A DNA stretch of 64,000 bases from Sphaerothrix epifaneia (lineage in GTDB: Bacteria; Cyanobacteriota; Cyanobacteriia; Phormidesmidales; Phormidesmidaceae): contig NZ_JBHZOL010000021.1 of assembly GCF_042788235.1 (NCBI RefSeq), forward strand, positions 62,001 through 126,000, read 5' to 3'. Every line of letters begins with the position of its first letter. Within the stretch, counting starts at the first letter, position 1. The notes under the pieces are model-generated. The model worked only from the letters and a program-made list of their open reading frames with translations. It ran no database searches and was not told where the DNA came from. The translations under genes and the position numbers were made by a program. Shown here piece after piece: positions 50,735 to 59,908 of the stretch.

Positions 50735-50834
50735 TTATAGCTGTGCCGTGGCCAACAGAGTTAAGACGCTCAAATTGCTGCCAACTCCTGACAAAAAACT
50801 TTTCCTTCTGCCCTCAGCCCTTTGCCTTTAGCTC
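50735..50834 (-). repeat. Dispersed repeat family, copy E
   Basis: On the minus strand: GAGCTAAAGGCAAAGGGCTG, AGGGCAGAAGGAAAAG, TTTTTTGTCAGGAGTTGGCAG, GTCTTAAC and GCACAGCTATAACC. It lies 37 bases beyond the stop of the co-oriented gene 50871-51311 and is very close to copy D in its first half. Confidence 0.78.
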
Positions 50835-50870
50835 CCCTCAAGTTGTATTCAATGCAGCTTGATATCTAGC

Positions 50871-51311
50871 CTACAAGCGCGGTTCATCGGACAGCGGTGC
50901 ATCAATAATTTGCGAATAGGTCGCTAAATCTTCGCGATCAAGGTCATATTTTTCCGTGATCACGACTAAAGGCGGCGGGGCTTCAACCAGTTCATTGTTG
51001 GCATCAAACTGAATTGCGCCTGTCTCTAAACCGCTAGCCAGCGTATCTAGCTCGGCTGTTGTCAAAGCATCTAGCTTTTGTAAGGAAGCCAGCGAACCAA
51101 TATCCTGGCTGGGATGAGCCGCAGCAATAAATAGCTTGGTTCTGCTTAGCTCAAGGTTGCTTTCTTTAGCCAAGTCTTTGAGTTCGCGAATGTCTGCTTG
51201 CAAGTGGCTAATTTCGATTTGGTTTTGGTGCGCAATGAGAAAATAGCCACCCAAGCCAACCACAACTGCACTAATCACAGCTGTAATCACATCCCGTGTA
51301 ATTTGATTCAT
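50871..51311 (-). CDS. Small membrane-anchored protein, unknown function
   Basis: A 146-aa protein with one N-terminal helix (about 7-27, DVITAVISAVVVGLGGYFLI), a short coiled coil (30-60) and an acidic C-terminal half with no recognisable domain. I do not know a family. It is framed by two co-oriented copies of the dispersed repeat: copy E 37 bases downstream and copy D about 240 bases upstream. No operon partner is obvious; fusA converges from the left. Confidence 0.55.
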   Translation of the reverse strand: MNQITRDVITAVISAVVVGLGGYFLIAHQNQIEISHLQADIRELKDLAKESNLELSRTKLFIAAAHPSQDIGSLASLQKLDALTTAELDTLASGLETGAIQFDANNELVEAPPPLVVITEKYDLDREDLATYSQIIDAPLSDEPRL

Positions 51312-51547
51312 TCATATTCTCCTCAGCGCTCAACAAATAACTAGGCTGGGCTGAAGTAGGTTGTATCAGGGCAACGGGTATTTAAGCGGGCGACAGCGAA
51401 AAAGCAAGATTGAAAATTACCGCGATCGCTGCTAAAAGCGCCCCCTGGCAGTAGAACTCTCTATACTTCTATTCTAAATCTGCATAATTGACAGTGCAAA
51501 GTCTAACTGTCTCCAAGCTATGCGTATCTACAGCTGTCGTCCTTTAG

Positions 51548-51625
51548 ATTAAGACACTTCAATGGCTGACAGTCGCTAATAAAAAACTTTTCCTTCTGCC
51601 CTCAGCCTTTTACCTTTAGCTATAC
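51548..51625 (-). repeat. Dispersed repeat family, copy D
   Basis: On the minus strand: TATAGCTAAAGGTAAAAGGC, TGAGGGCAGAAGGAAAAG, TTTTTTATTAGCGACTG, CAGCCATTGAAGTGTCTTAA. Its first bases provide the TAG stop codon of the membrane glycosyltransferase gene 51620-52822, so the repeat and the gene end are fused. Confidence 0.78.
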
Positions 51626-52822
51626 GTCTCTTTTTGTTTTGACCCACTCTGTTTGGGGTTTGCGTAAGACGTTGAGATAAACGGGCACTTTAGCGGCCAC
51701 GTAGAGCGGAATTGAAAAAAGCTGTTTTAGGGATAGCTCACGACGGCCAAACTTTAGCCAGACGCTCACAATCGCGATCGCTAAGCAACCACCTCCCACA
51801 ATCACAAGCGCCAAAGGCCACCAGAAAGCAGTAAGACTGGCTAAGACTGCTGCCGCTACAAACAGAATAGCCCAAAGCACAACCAGCAACGAAAGCGGCG
51901 GAATACACAGATCTAACCCCATGGCTCCTAAATCTAAACGCCTTTGCCTAAAAGCCGCTATCAAAGTTGGCAATCCATAGGCCGTAATGATTTGCAAATG
52001 CCCATGTTCCCAGCGGGTGCGCTGCTTCTGAGCGACTGAACTATCTTGAGGCAGTTGGCCTAAAACCTTTGCCTCCGCCCAAAAGAGGGGCGGATAACCT
52101 GCGATCGCTAAGTCCAAACCCAGCTTCATATCTTCTACAATATGGCCGCTAGCCAAATTAACCGCTTGTAAGGCAGGCCAGGGAAAAGCCATACCAGTAC
52201 CTGTCAATGGACAAGGAAATCCTAAGCGAGTCAGTCCTGCTGGGCGTACGAGATTTTTTACCTTAAAAGCGAAGGCTGAAACCGCATCCTTTAAACTGGC
52301 TTCGTCTGGTTGCTCCATTAAATAAGTGGCTTGAACAGGCCGTTGTGTGGCGATCGCGGCCTGAGCCAACTGCTCAACCGCCCCTGGCTGCACCCAGCAA
52401 TCGGCATCAACAATTAAAACCACATCGGGGGGATGAGGCTTTAGCCATTGCAGGCCATAGTCCAGCGCATACCCTTTGCCGCGTTTGCTGAGATCATGCC
52501 GTTCAGCAACCGATACGCCAAGACTGCGAGCAATCTTAGCCGTATCGTCTGTACAATTGTCTGCGACTACCAGAATACTGGCTGGGTCGGCAACTTGGGC
52601 AATGAGTAGCGCCAGCGTTTGGTGAATACAAACCGCCTCATCATGGGCGGGAATTAAAATGGCCGTCTTGACCGTAGAGGCTACCACCGATGATTGGGGC
52701 TGGGGTAACAAAGCCGCAAGACACTCAGCCAACAGCCAGCCCAACAACAGTAAAAGGATGCTTGCTGCTATCAACAGACTGATTGCAGCAATTGAGGCAA
52801 GCAGGTGGCTAAGTTCTGGCAT
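51620..52822 (-). CDS. Membrane family 2 glycosyltransferase
   Basis: A 400-aa processive-type GT2. One N-terminal helix, then the GT-A domain with LIPAHDEAVCIHQTL, VVADNCTDDTA, the metal DxD in LIVDADCWVQ, GHIVEDMKLGLDLA and the acceptor/processivity block QKQRTRWEHGHLQ (Q-x-x-R-W-like), then three to four C-terminal membrane helices. Related enzymes polymerise or start exopolysaccharides at the membrane. Last gene of the minus-strand export locus, 46 bp after the wza-like gene. Its stop codon lies in dispersed repeat copy D. Confidence 0.88.
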   Translation of the reverse strand: MPELSHLLASIAAISLLIAASILLLLLGWLLAECLAALLPQPQSSVVASTVKTAILIPAHDEAVCIHQTLALLIAQVADPASILVVADNCTDDTAKIARSLGVSVAERHDLSKRGKGYALDYGLQWLKPHPPDVVLIVDADCWVQPGAVEQLAQAAIATQRPVQATYLMEQPDEASLKDAVSAFAFKVKNLVRPAGLTRLGFPCPLTGTGMAFPWPALQAVNLASGHIVEDMKLGLDLAIAGYPPLFWAEAKVLGQLPQDSSVAQKQRTRWEHGHLQIITAYGLPTLIAAFRQRRLDLGAMGLDLCIPPLSLLVVLWAILFVAAAVLASLTAFWWPLALVIVGGGCLAIAIVSVWLKFGRRELSLKQLFSIPLYVAAKVPVYLNVLRKPQTEWVKTKRDV

Positions 52823-52868
52823 ACATATTTTAGGGTTTGGGTTTACTCAAGAAGATCAAATCAGAGCT

Positions 52869-53933
52869 TTAGAAATCTGTCAGAAAGTTCAGCAAGCTAA
52901 GCGGGGCTAGAATGCCGCTAGACACCCGACCCAAAAAGTCTAAAACAGAAGGAAAAGATCGTTTGGCTACAAAGATAACGTCGCCATCCTGAACCTGATA
53001 GTTATCAACCAGGTCATCTAGGTCTACAACTTGTTCTTCGATTAGCCCCTCCTCGTTTAGGCGCACTAGGGCAACATCCGACAAACGTGCGTCTGTGGTA
53101 GGGCCACCAGCCACCGCAACAGCACTTGAAATGGAGCTATTGGGTGGAACTAAAACTTCGCCTGGATTTCTCACTTCACCCACAACGCGCACTCGAATGG
53201 TGGTGGGTGCCAAACTCGAACTTGCCACCAATCGTTGATCAATGCCCGCTGATTCTGCCGTTAGCTGAGGTACAAAAACTGAATCACCGTCTCTTAGCAA
53301 AATATCTTTAACGTCTGTATTAGAGGTCAATGCTTCCCAGAAATTAACCGTGATGAGTTCTCGCTGTCCCCAAGTATTGGTTCTCTCAACCGTTACCTGG
53401 CGAATATCAGCATCCCGCTGAACGCCGCCCGCGGCAATGAGTGCTTGGCTCAAGGTGGGAATTCCCGTAGAACTCCCCGACCCGGTTAGTTGCGCTGGCC
53501 CCGGTCGGTAGACTTCTCCGGCAATATTGACAATAACGGGGCGTGTTTGGTTAAGGCTAACGCTTACTACAGGATTGACCAAAAAGCGTCGCAACCGAGC
53601 GTCTAGATCGGTCGTTAAGCTTGAGAGCGTTCTGCCCGCTGCTGGCACAGATCCAACCAGCGGAATTGAAACTGAGCCATCCGGTAAAATGATGCGTTCT
53701 ATATCAAATTCTGGGTAGCCAATGACGCTAATAGCAAGGGCATCGCCGGAACCTAGGATATAATCTGGCGAGTTTACGGGCGTTGGGAGGGCTATCCCAT
53801 CTTGTGCAGGTGGCGGCAGCGGTCTAATCAGAGATTGGGCGATCGCGGGTTGGAGAAACTGACTATGGCTTAACCAGCCAGCAGCAACCAACGCTGCTAG
53901 AGATAGCGGTTTGAAAGACAGGCAACGAAACAT
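52869..53933 (-). CDS. Polysaccharide export protein (Wza-like, SLBB domains)
   Basis: A 354-aa secreted protein with a signal peptide ending near AIAQS (residue about 34), the Poly_export domain DYILGSGDALAISVIGYPEF ... DGSVSIPLVGSV, and two SLBB domains (IAGEVYRPGPAQL and VVGEVRNPGEVLV). In Wza this protein forms the outer-membrane channel for group 1 capsule export. There is no lipobox Cys after the signal, so it is probably not a lipoprotein, which is usual in cyanobacteria. Directly downstream (47 bp) of the autokinase gene, as in wza-wzc sets. Confidence 0.92.
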   Translation of the reverse strand: MFRCLSFKPLSLAALVAAGWLSHSQFLQPAIAQSLIRPLPPPAQDGIALPTPVNSPDYILGSGDALAISVIGYPEFDIERIILPDGSVSIPLVGSVPAAGRTLSSLTTDLDARLRRFLVNPVVSVSLNQTRPVIVNIAGEVYRPGPAQLTGSGSSTGIPTLSQALIAAGGVQRDADIRQVTVERTNTWGQRELITVNFWEALTSNTDVKDILLRDGDSVFVPQLTAESAGIDQRLVASSSLAPTTIRVRVVGEVRNPGEVLVPPNSSISSAVAVAGGPTTDARLSDVALVRLNEEGLIEEQVVDLDDLVDNYQVQDGDVIFVAKRSFPSVLDFLGRVSSGILAPLSLLNFLTDF

Positions 53934-53980
53934 AACGCTAAGCAGCTATTACAAAAGAACGGATTGTCGTGGATGTCAGG

Positions 53981-56239
53981 CTATTTTGAAAAAATGTTAG
54001 GTAGTTTGGCGGTAGGTTCTAAGGGCTTTGTATTACCAAGGCGGTACTCTTCCGGCGCTCTGGAGTAGTAGGCATAAACACTGTTGGGTTCTTCCTTGGT
54101 ATCTACCCCATTAGCAACTAACCCCAAAACATTAGCGCCTGAACGAGCCAGTAATGTTTTAGCTGCTGTGGCACTGGCTGAATCGACAAAGCGGGTACGC
54201 GCAAGCAGCAAAATGCCGTCCACGGCTGTACCCAAGACAGCCGCATCAGCAATGCCTGCTAGTGGGGGAGTATCAAAAATAACGTAGTCATACTGGCTCA
54301 TGAAATCGTGAATCAGTGATTTCATGCGTTCTGAATCAATCAGGGCTAATGGGTTGGGCGGAACAATACCTGCGGGTAAGACAAACAAGTTGTCAGAAAT
54401 CGCTTGGATGGCTTGCTCAAGCCTTCCTTCGCCCACTAGAACATGGCTAAGTCCCACGGCGTTGACCAAACCCCACAGGTGATGCTGTGAGGGCGATCGC
54501 ATATCGGCATCCACCAAAAGCACCCGCGCCCCATTTTGAGCCAGCGTCGCCGCTAAGTTAGCCGAAACCTCTGACTTGCCCTCTTTGGGAATGGAACTGG
54601 TAATGGCGATCGCCCGATTCTTTTTATCAGAACTCATAAACTTCAAATTAGCCTGCAGCATCTGATAAGCGCTGTAGACAAATGAGTGATGCGCACCCGC
54701 CGGATCAAGCGTGACGATACGGGGTGAGATTTGCGAGTTCGTTTTTTGCAGGGGAAGTTCGTCTAAGCTTTGGGATTCTTCAGCGGCACCAAACTTAGGA
54801 ATGACGCCTAACAGCGTGTAGCCAAACAAAGCTTCGGCGTCTTGAACGGTTTTGATGGTACGGTCGATTAAATCTAAGAAGAAAGCAACCGCGACGCCCA
54901 AAAAGACCCCGGCTCCGGCTCCGGCTATGAGGAGCTTATTGCTATTAGAGGCAATTACGGTTGGGTTGGAGGCCGCTTCAATAATCTGAGCCGTCCCGAT
55001 GCTTTGGTTTTCAGTAATTGAAATTTCTTGCAGTCTGGCCTGCAAAGACTCGTAAATACTGGTAGCTGCCTCTAGCTTACGCTCAAGATTACGCTGCCGT
55101 TTTTCCAACGCCGGAAAAGCGTCGGCTCGTTGCTGAAAGCGCGATCGCGTATCTACCAAGCTAGCAATACGCGGAAGCAGACTCAAACGTTCGATTTCTA
55201 CAGCTAGCAGTTCTGATGTCAATCCCCGCTGTAAATCAACCATTTGTAAGCTAGCGGGTGAAACCTCTAACGTTTGCCCTAGCACTTGAGCGACCCGATC
55301 TTGTAAGAGGGCATTGAGAGAATCCGCCTGACGCTGTAAGTTTTCGACGACAGGATGACTTTCGGTGTAGAGAGCCTGCTGACTGGCAAGTTCGGTTTGA
55401 ACAGTCTGCAAGTCTGTCAGCACTTGCTGAATACCCGGCGCTTGGCTCAAAGTGCTTGCCGTAGCTGCCTGCTGAGGAGACATATTAAGTTGTCGCTGCA
55501 ATTCTGTTGAGCGGGCTTCGAGTTCAGCTAATCTGGCCTGAATTTGGTTAATTTCATTACTCAAAGCCGAAATCGTCGTTAGGGTGGTGGAAACTTCTTG
55601 CTCAAGCGCCACAACTTGATTTTGCGCTTTGAACTGGCGAATTTCTTCAGCAGCCTGTTCTGCCTCAGCTTGCGCAAGCGGTAGCTCTCTTTCTAAAAAT
55701 TCTCGGGCAGCGACAGCCGTGGCTCGATTTGTCAAAACATTTTTGTCTACATAGGTCTGCATCACCTGATTGACGATGTCTACAGCCAAGTCTGGATTAT
55801 TAGACTCATAGCCAACGGCCAAAACATCTGAACTGCCTAGGGTTTGAACATTTAACCCTCTGGCTAAAGCCCCCGGAGAAATAAGATTGCCGTCGTCATC
55901 TCGAATATTGAGCTGTTCTACTACTTCCTGAAGAATTACCGGCGATCGCAGCAGCGCAGCTTGAGTTTTCAGCGGGTCAGTCTTGCCAACGGTATCGAAA
56001 TCGCTGAGGTCTTGCCCTACACCCGTTAACGATGCTGAGCGATCAACCTGTAGCAAAAGCTGACCACTCGCTCTATAGGCAGGTTCCTCAGACAAAATCA
56101 GGGCTGTTGCCGCTGCTATGGGTAGCATAAAAGCCCCCGCTGCTGCCCACCATCGTCGCTTCAAGACCAGCCAGTACTTGCGAATATCTATTTGTTCAAC
56201 AGCTTCTACTGTCTCTTCTTTAGCAATCTTGGATTCCAT
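53981..56239 (-). CDS. Wzc-like polysaccharide co-polymerase with tyrosine autokinase domain
   Basis: A 752-aa protein: Wzz domain with two membrane helices (about 28-50 and 440-460) flanking a long periplasmic coiled coil (150-400), then a cytoplasmic BY-kinase. Kinase motifs are Walker A SSIPKEGKSEVSANLA, Walker A' LLVDADMRSPSQ and Walker B YVIFDTPPLAG. The C-terminal tail holds a Tyr cluster (VYAYYSRAPEEYR) for autophosphorylation. Phosphorylation cycles control chain length and export together with Wza. No low-molecular-weight tyrosine phosphatase (Wzb) is encoded nearby. ATG start; the 415-bp gap upstream holds repeat copy F. Confidence 0.94.
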   Translation of the reverse strand: MESKIAKEETVEAVEQIDIRKYWLVLKRRWWAAAGAFMLPIAAATALILSEEPAYRASGQLLLQVDRSASLTGVGQDLSDFDTVGKTDPLKTQAALLRSPVILQEVVEQLNIRDDDGNLISPGALARGLNVQTLGSSDVLAVGYESNNPDLAVDIVNQVMQTYVDKNVLTNRATAVAAREFLERELPLAQAEAEQAAEEIRQFKAQNQVVALEQEVSTTLTTISALSNEINQIQARLAELEARSTELQRQLNMSPQQAATASTLSQAPGIQQVLTDLQTVQTELASQQALYTESHPVVENLQRQADSLNALLQDRVAQVLGQTLEVSPASLQMVDLQRGLTSELLAVEIERLSLLPRIASLVDTRSRFQQRADAFPALEKRQRNLERKLEAATSIYESLQARLQEISITENQSIGTAQIIEAASNPTVIASNSNKLLIAGAGAGVFLGVAVAFFLDLIDRTIKTVQDAEALFGYTLLGVIPKFGAAEESQSLDELPLQKTNSQISPRIVTLDPAGAHHSFVYSAYQMLQANLKFMSSDKKNRAIAITSSIPKEGKSEVSANLAATLAQNGARVLLVDADMRSPSQHHLWGLVNAVGLSHVLVGEGRLEQAIQAISDNLFVLPAGIVPPNPLALIDSERMKSLIHDFMSQYDYVIFDTPPLAGIADAAVLGTAVDGILLLARTRFVDSASATAAKTLLARSGANVLGLVANGVDTKEEPNSVYAYYSRAPEEYRLGNTKPLEPTAKLPNIFSK

Positions 56240-56559
56240 AGAAACAAGTTACGGTTGAGGCCATGGCAGCATCTCCAGGCAATAGCTAAGTATTTTCCCT
56301 TAAGCTACGACTGGTTTACTTCAAGCTTAAGCAGGTTAGTCATCGAGTTGCCAACAAGATTTGATGAACCTTGCACTAGAAGCCAGGAGAATTGAAAATA
56401 TCCTAACGGATCGAACGGATTACCCTTTCTTTACTTGAACCTAATCGGGTTCCAAAGGTTCCTAACGGGCATGGGTTTATGCCCTACGATAGAAGCTGTT
56501 GGCAGGATGAGAGTCTAGCGGAAGATAGGTTTTCTATTGTTACCGAGAAAGCCAGCGAT

Positions 56560-56655
56560 CGCTGTAGCTGCCAGCGTTGAAACCCTGCAATGGCTGAAAT
56601 TCTCTGACAGAAAAGCTGTTCTTCTGCGCTCTGATTTCTGTCTTGAGCCATAGGT
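56560..56655 (-). repeat. Dispersed repeat family, copy F
   Basis: On the minus strand it begins at the wecG stop: CTATGGCTCAAGACAGAAAT, CAGAGCGCAGAAGAACAG, CTTTTCTGTCAGAG, CAGCCATTGCAGGGTTT and CAACGCTGGCAGCTACAGCG. More diverged than the others but with all blocks in order. The rest of the gap 56240-56654 shows only scattered A/T-rich DNA. Confidence 0.65.
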
Positions 56656-57455
56656 CAAAGCTTTTCCTGAGACACAACCAAGCTTTTTGCGGCAAAAGGA
56701 TCTCGGTAGCGGTTTAGCTTTTGCTGCACAACTAGTTTGAAAAAAGGCAAACCCTCAACCAGATAACGTCGCCACAAACGACGAGGCTCACACGCTAAAC
56801 GGTACAGCCACTCTACCCCTAGTTCACTCATCCACTTAGGGGCACGATGCAGTATCCCCGCTTCAAAATTGAGCGTAGCTCCAATCGCCAAAAATACCTT
56901 GATGTCTGGCAGCAAGTCTTTGTACTTAAATATCCATTTTTCTTGTTTGGGTGCCCCCAAGCCTACCGCCAGCACATTGGCTCTAGACTGGTTAATCAGT
57001 TCCACAATTTCCTGACATTCTTGTTCCTTTTGCTCAAATCCATACGAGGGTGAGTGAGCCGCAACGACCAGCTCACGCCCAACCCGAAGATTGATATTTT
57101 CCTGCGCCCGTTGAGCCACCTGCGGGCCACCCCCTAGTAAAAAAATCTTGACATTAGGATCTTTTCCATATTTCTGGCAGAAAGCTGGAAACAGGTCAGA
57201 GCCTGAAATCTTTTCATCAATGGGTGTGCCCAGAAACCTAGAAGCGTACATCAAAATTTGACTATCACAAACCCGATACTGAGCTGCTTGATAAACGTCG
57301 TAAAAATGGTCGTCGTTTTGCAATTTCATCAAGTGATCGACGTTGGGTGTTAGGACTATTCCCCCATGAGCGGGATTGAGTCTATCCAAAAGCTCTGGCA
57401 GAGAAAGGTTGTCAATTTTGATATTAAGGAGCTTAATCTGATTCATCAGAGTCAC
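56655..57455 (-). CDS. WecG/TagA/CpsF family glycosyltransferase (GT26)
   Basis: A 266-aa enzyme of the family that adds N-acetylmannosamine(uronic acid) or related sugars to lipid-linked GlcNAc-PP-undecaprenol. Motifs: TPNVDHLMKLQND (31-43 or so), YASRFLGTPIDEKISGSDLFP with the catalytic Asp/Ser region, FLLGGGPQVAQ, and VGLGAPKQEKWI ... AIGATLNFEAGILHRAPKWM. Complete and of normal length. It is minus-strand with the wzc gene, 415 bp apart, so it probably has a separate transcript in the same export locus. Confidence 0.92.
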   Translation of the reverse strand: MTLMNQIKLLNIKIDNLSLPELLDRLNPAHGGIVLTPNVDHLMKLQNDDHFYDVYQAAQYRVCDSQILMYASRFLGTPIDEKISGSDLFPAFCQKYGKDPNVKIFLLGGGPQVAQRAQENINLRVGRELVVAAHSPSYGFEQKEQECQEIVELINQSRANVLAVGLGAPKQEKWIFKYKDLLPDIKVFLAIGATLNFEAGILHRAPKWMSELGVEWLYRLACEPRRLWRRYLVEGLPFFKLVVQQKLNRYRDPFAAKSLVVSQEKL

Positions 57456-57957
57456 TGTCAGATGCCTTCAATGCATAAATCGGTAACGTCACGAGAACAT
57501 TGCAAGACAAAAACCAGCGTCCCCAAGTCCTTAAACCGACGAAATGCTAGCATTCCATCTGCAAAAGGCTTGAGAAGCGACGTCTACAGCGTCAAACTTT
57601 ATCCCGTAGCAGACACTCAGCCAAAACTTTTCTAGAAGCTTTAGCGTCAGTCTACCAACCCATTTAGATAGAAACATCTATCTACTTAAGGGTTTTGCAA
57701 CTTTGCCACTTCTAGTCTTCAGTCGGTAGTCTAAACTGCCTACTTTCTGCAGTCACGATTCAGGCTTTATCGGATTAAGGTTGAGATCAAGATACGCAGA
57801 GGGTTAAGCCGCATCTGCATATCCACAAGCCTAATCTGGCAAAGTTATGCCCTTGCTGGGGTAAATCTGTTAGTACAGATGGCTGGAATCCTCACCTCTC
57901 GTAATTTATACAAACTTGGTTCGACTAGCCGTGACGCAGCCTGTCTCAGGAACTGAT
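57456..57957. other. Intergenic region with one hairpin
   Basis: A 500-bp gap. TAGATAG (57665-57671) pairs with CTATCTA (57678-57684) around AAACAT. ORFs reaching into the gap have no support. No RNA gene recognised. Confidence 0.5.
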
Positions 57958-58180
57958 TCATTCGTCAGATGCTGATCTGACTGATCTAATTTGTATATCT
58001 GTTGGTTGATGACCACCCACCTCATATTTTTCTAGCTGAGAAGCTAGAACTTTCTCCGTAATTACGCTACAGATTACAAAAACTTTATAGTTGGCTCGTA
58101 AAGCAAAAGCACAAAAGCGGTTAGCGCTCATGACTGGGCCAAAGGAGCATATCCTGAAGACCATCCTATTGAGGCTGGTT
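57958..58180 (-). pseudogene. Possible remnant of a GT4 glycosyltransferase N-terminus
   Basis: Downstream of wcaF on the same strand an in-frame stretch reads FGPVMSANRFCAFALRANYKVFVICSVITEKV and then stops within about 75 codons. The order (Pro-Gly/Pro block, A-x-R-F, hydrophobic beta strand VFVICS) is like the start of GT4 transferases, where a Gly-rich loop is followed by xxRxxxFAxxL and VxVIT. The upstream part of the ORF runs through wcaF in another frame and is not real. Nothing after the fragment resembles the remaining GT domain. This is a pattern match by eye and could be chance. Confidence 0.25.
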
Positions 58181-58195
58181 AGCCAAAATCGGAGG

Positions 58196-58843
58196 TCATT
58201 GATTAGGTAAAGTGGCTTTAAATAGCCGAGAGCGCACTGGCTGACAAGGGGTTCCCCAACAAATGTGCTGTTGTGGCTGGTTGCTAAATACGCTGCTGCG
58301 AGCGCCAATCAAGCTATTAGCTCCAATCCTAACGCCAGGGCCAACAAAGCAATCGGTGGCAACCCAAACCCCGTTTTCAATCAAGATTGGGGCTGTTTTT
58401 AGTTCAAAAGCAGGATCGCTGGCGGCGTGGCTGCCAGTGCAAAGGTAGCTTTTTTGAGAAATTACGCAGTGGCAGCCAATTTGAATCGTGTCAAGGCTGT
58501 AGAGAACCACATCATCTCCGATCCAGCTGTAATCGCCAATAGTTACTTTCCAGGGATAAGTGAACCGGGCTGTTGGTCGGATGATAACGCTTTTGCCGAT
58601 TTTGGCTCCAAACCATCGCAACAGTGTTCTTCGAGGGGCATGGTGGGCATGTAAAGTCAACGGAAAGGCGATCGCCTGAATAAGCCACCACAGCATAATC
58701 AGCCAGCGAGGACGACCCGGATCAAACCAAGACTGGTCATATCGGCGCAGATCAACGAGAGCATCTGAACCCAAACTGTAGGACGAAGCTGGGTTGATTC
58801 GAGTTGAATCCAGCTTTTTAGGGTCAGCATCAGGCGGCGACAT
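58196..58843 (-). CDS. WcaF-like hexapeptide acetyltransferase
   Basis: A 215-aa putative acetyltransferase of the colanic acid WcaF group. The N-terminal 60 residues include LVDLRRYDQSWFDPGRPRW and a hydrophobic WLIMLWWLIQAIAFPL. The left-handed beta-helix follows with hexapeptide rungs VIIRPTARFTYPWKVTIGDYSWIG, the family motif YSLDTIQIGCHCVISQKSYLCTGSHA with the catalytic His, and WVATDCFVGPGVRIGANSLIGARSSV. It would O-acetylate a sugar of the polymer. The GT2 gene upstream ends 11 bp before it, so they share a transcript. Confidence 0.92.
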   Translation of the reverse strand: MSPPDADPKKLDSTRINPASSYSLGSDALVDLRRYDQSWFDPGRPRWLIMLWWLIQAIAFPLTLHAHHAPRRTLLRWFGAKIGKSVIIRPTARFTYPWKVTIGDYSWIGDDVVLYSLDTIQIGCHCVISQKSYLCTGSHAASDPAFELKTAPILIENGVWVATDCFVGPGVRIGANSLIGARSSVFSNQPQQHICWGTPCQPVRSRLFKATLPNQ

Positions 58844-58854
58844 GCTTAAGTAAC

Positions 58855-59820
58855 CTAAGTGTCTGGTTGAGGATGAGTCTGGGTAGAAAGCTGGGGTACT
58901 TTTTCAGCAGGTGCTACTGTTTCAGCAGCCTGCACATTTAGATGACCGCTGAACTGACGGAGTTCGTAGAGCTTTACGCCAATTTGGTATTCGTATTGGC
59001 TGAGTAGCCGCCCGTAAATATAACCTGCTTTGCCGTCTAGAAAACCTAGTTGAACAAAATAGAACAAGATAAAGCGCAGCAAAGGTCTAAACGGCAGGCG
59101 CACCCAAATCTTTTTCAAAAAGCGTTTACGTTGGACTGAATCACCAAATAAGCTGGCTCCGATGGTACCGTCTTCTCCCATGCCTGTTAGCAGGTTGTAG
59201 TAGACTCTGGCTTCCCAGTTTGAATATCGATTGTGACGAGCTAACCATTGGTAAAGATCACGAAAATCGATATGCAGCATATCGTTTTTGAGATAACCAA
59301 TGGCACCCGGAACGATAACGTGTTCGTGTACTTCGTTATCGCCCGTATTGCGAATGTCTTCTGTATGAAGATTTTCGTAACGGCCTTGACGGTGGCGAAA
59401 AAGCCGAAGATTCCAGTCTGGGTACTTGCCACCGTGACGAATCCACTTGCCTAAAAAGTAAACGCGACGGTTGATGTAGTAACCATTGTGGTCGTCTGAC
59501 TGAATTGCTAGAGCTATTTCATCCCACAGTTCTGGGGTAATGCGTTCGTCGCAATCTACAATAAGTACCCAATCGTTGCGAAAGGACAAATTCTCTAGGG
59601 ACCAGTTTTTCTTTTTCGGCCAGCGTCCGTTGAAGTGAAATTGGATGACCTGTGCTCCGGCACTTTCGGCAATCTCAATGGAGCGATCGCTGCTTTGAGA
59701 GTCTACAACAAAGATCTCATCTGCTCTGGCAACACTTTCCAGACAAGCCGGTAGATTGGCTTCCTCATTCTTAGCGGGAATGAGCACAGAAACCGGAATC
59801 TTAGAGGAAACAACAGTCAT
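58855..59820 (-). CDS. Family 2 glycosyltransferase (WaaE/KdtX-like)
   Basis: A 321-aa GT-A enzyme. VLIPAKNEEANLPACLESVA starts the domain; VVDSQSSDRS, the metal motif VDCDERITPEL (D-x-D) and HRQGRYENLHTEDI follow, then a C-terminal amphipathic segment (LLRFILFYFVQLGFLDG) that can dip into the membrane. The DxDERxTPEL block and the overall size match the WaaE/KdtX group that adds heptose or glucose to core oligosaccharide, but the family is broad and the sugar is not predictable. Pro/Thr/Gln-rich tail of about 25 residues. Confidence 0.88.
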   Translation of the reverse strand: MTVVSSKIPVSVLIPAKNEEANLPACLESVARADEIFVVDSQSSDRSIEIAESAGAQVIQFHFNGRWPKKKNWSLENLSFRNDWVLIVDCDERITPELWDEIALAIQSDDHNGYYINRRVYFLGKWIRHGGKYPDWNLRLFRHRQGRYENLHTEDIRNTGDNEVHEHVIVPGAIGYLKNDMLHIDFRDLYQWLARHNRYSNWEARVYYNLLTGMGEDGTIGASLFGDSVQRKRFLKKIWVRLPFRPLLRFILFYFVQLGFLDGKAGYIYGRLLSQYEYQIGVKLYELRQFSGHLNVQAAETVAPAEKVPQLSTQTHPQPDT

Positions 59821-59908
59821 AAAAGGTTAGCGAATATAAGGGCAGACAAACGTTAGATTGAAGCAACAGCCATCGTATCTATGGGATCTGGTTAATCACC
59901 CAGGCTCA

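Noticed and set aside
57366..57635. 89-codon plus-strand ORF across the wecG start
   Set aside because: It is antisense to the start of wecG, and the rest lies in non-coding DNA with no domain.
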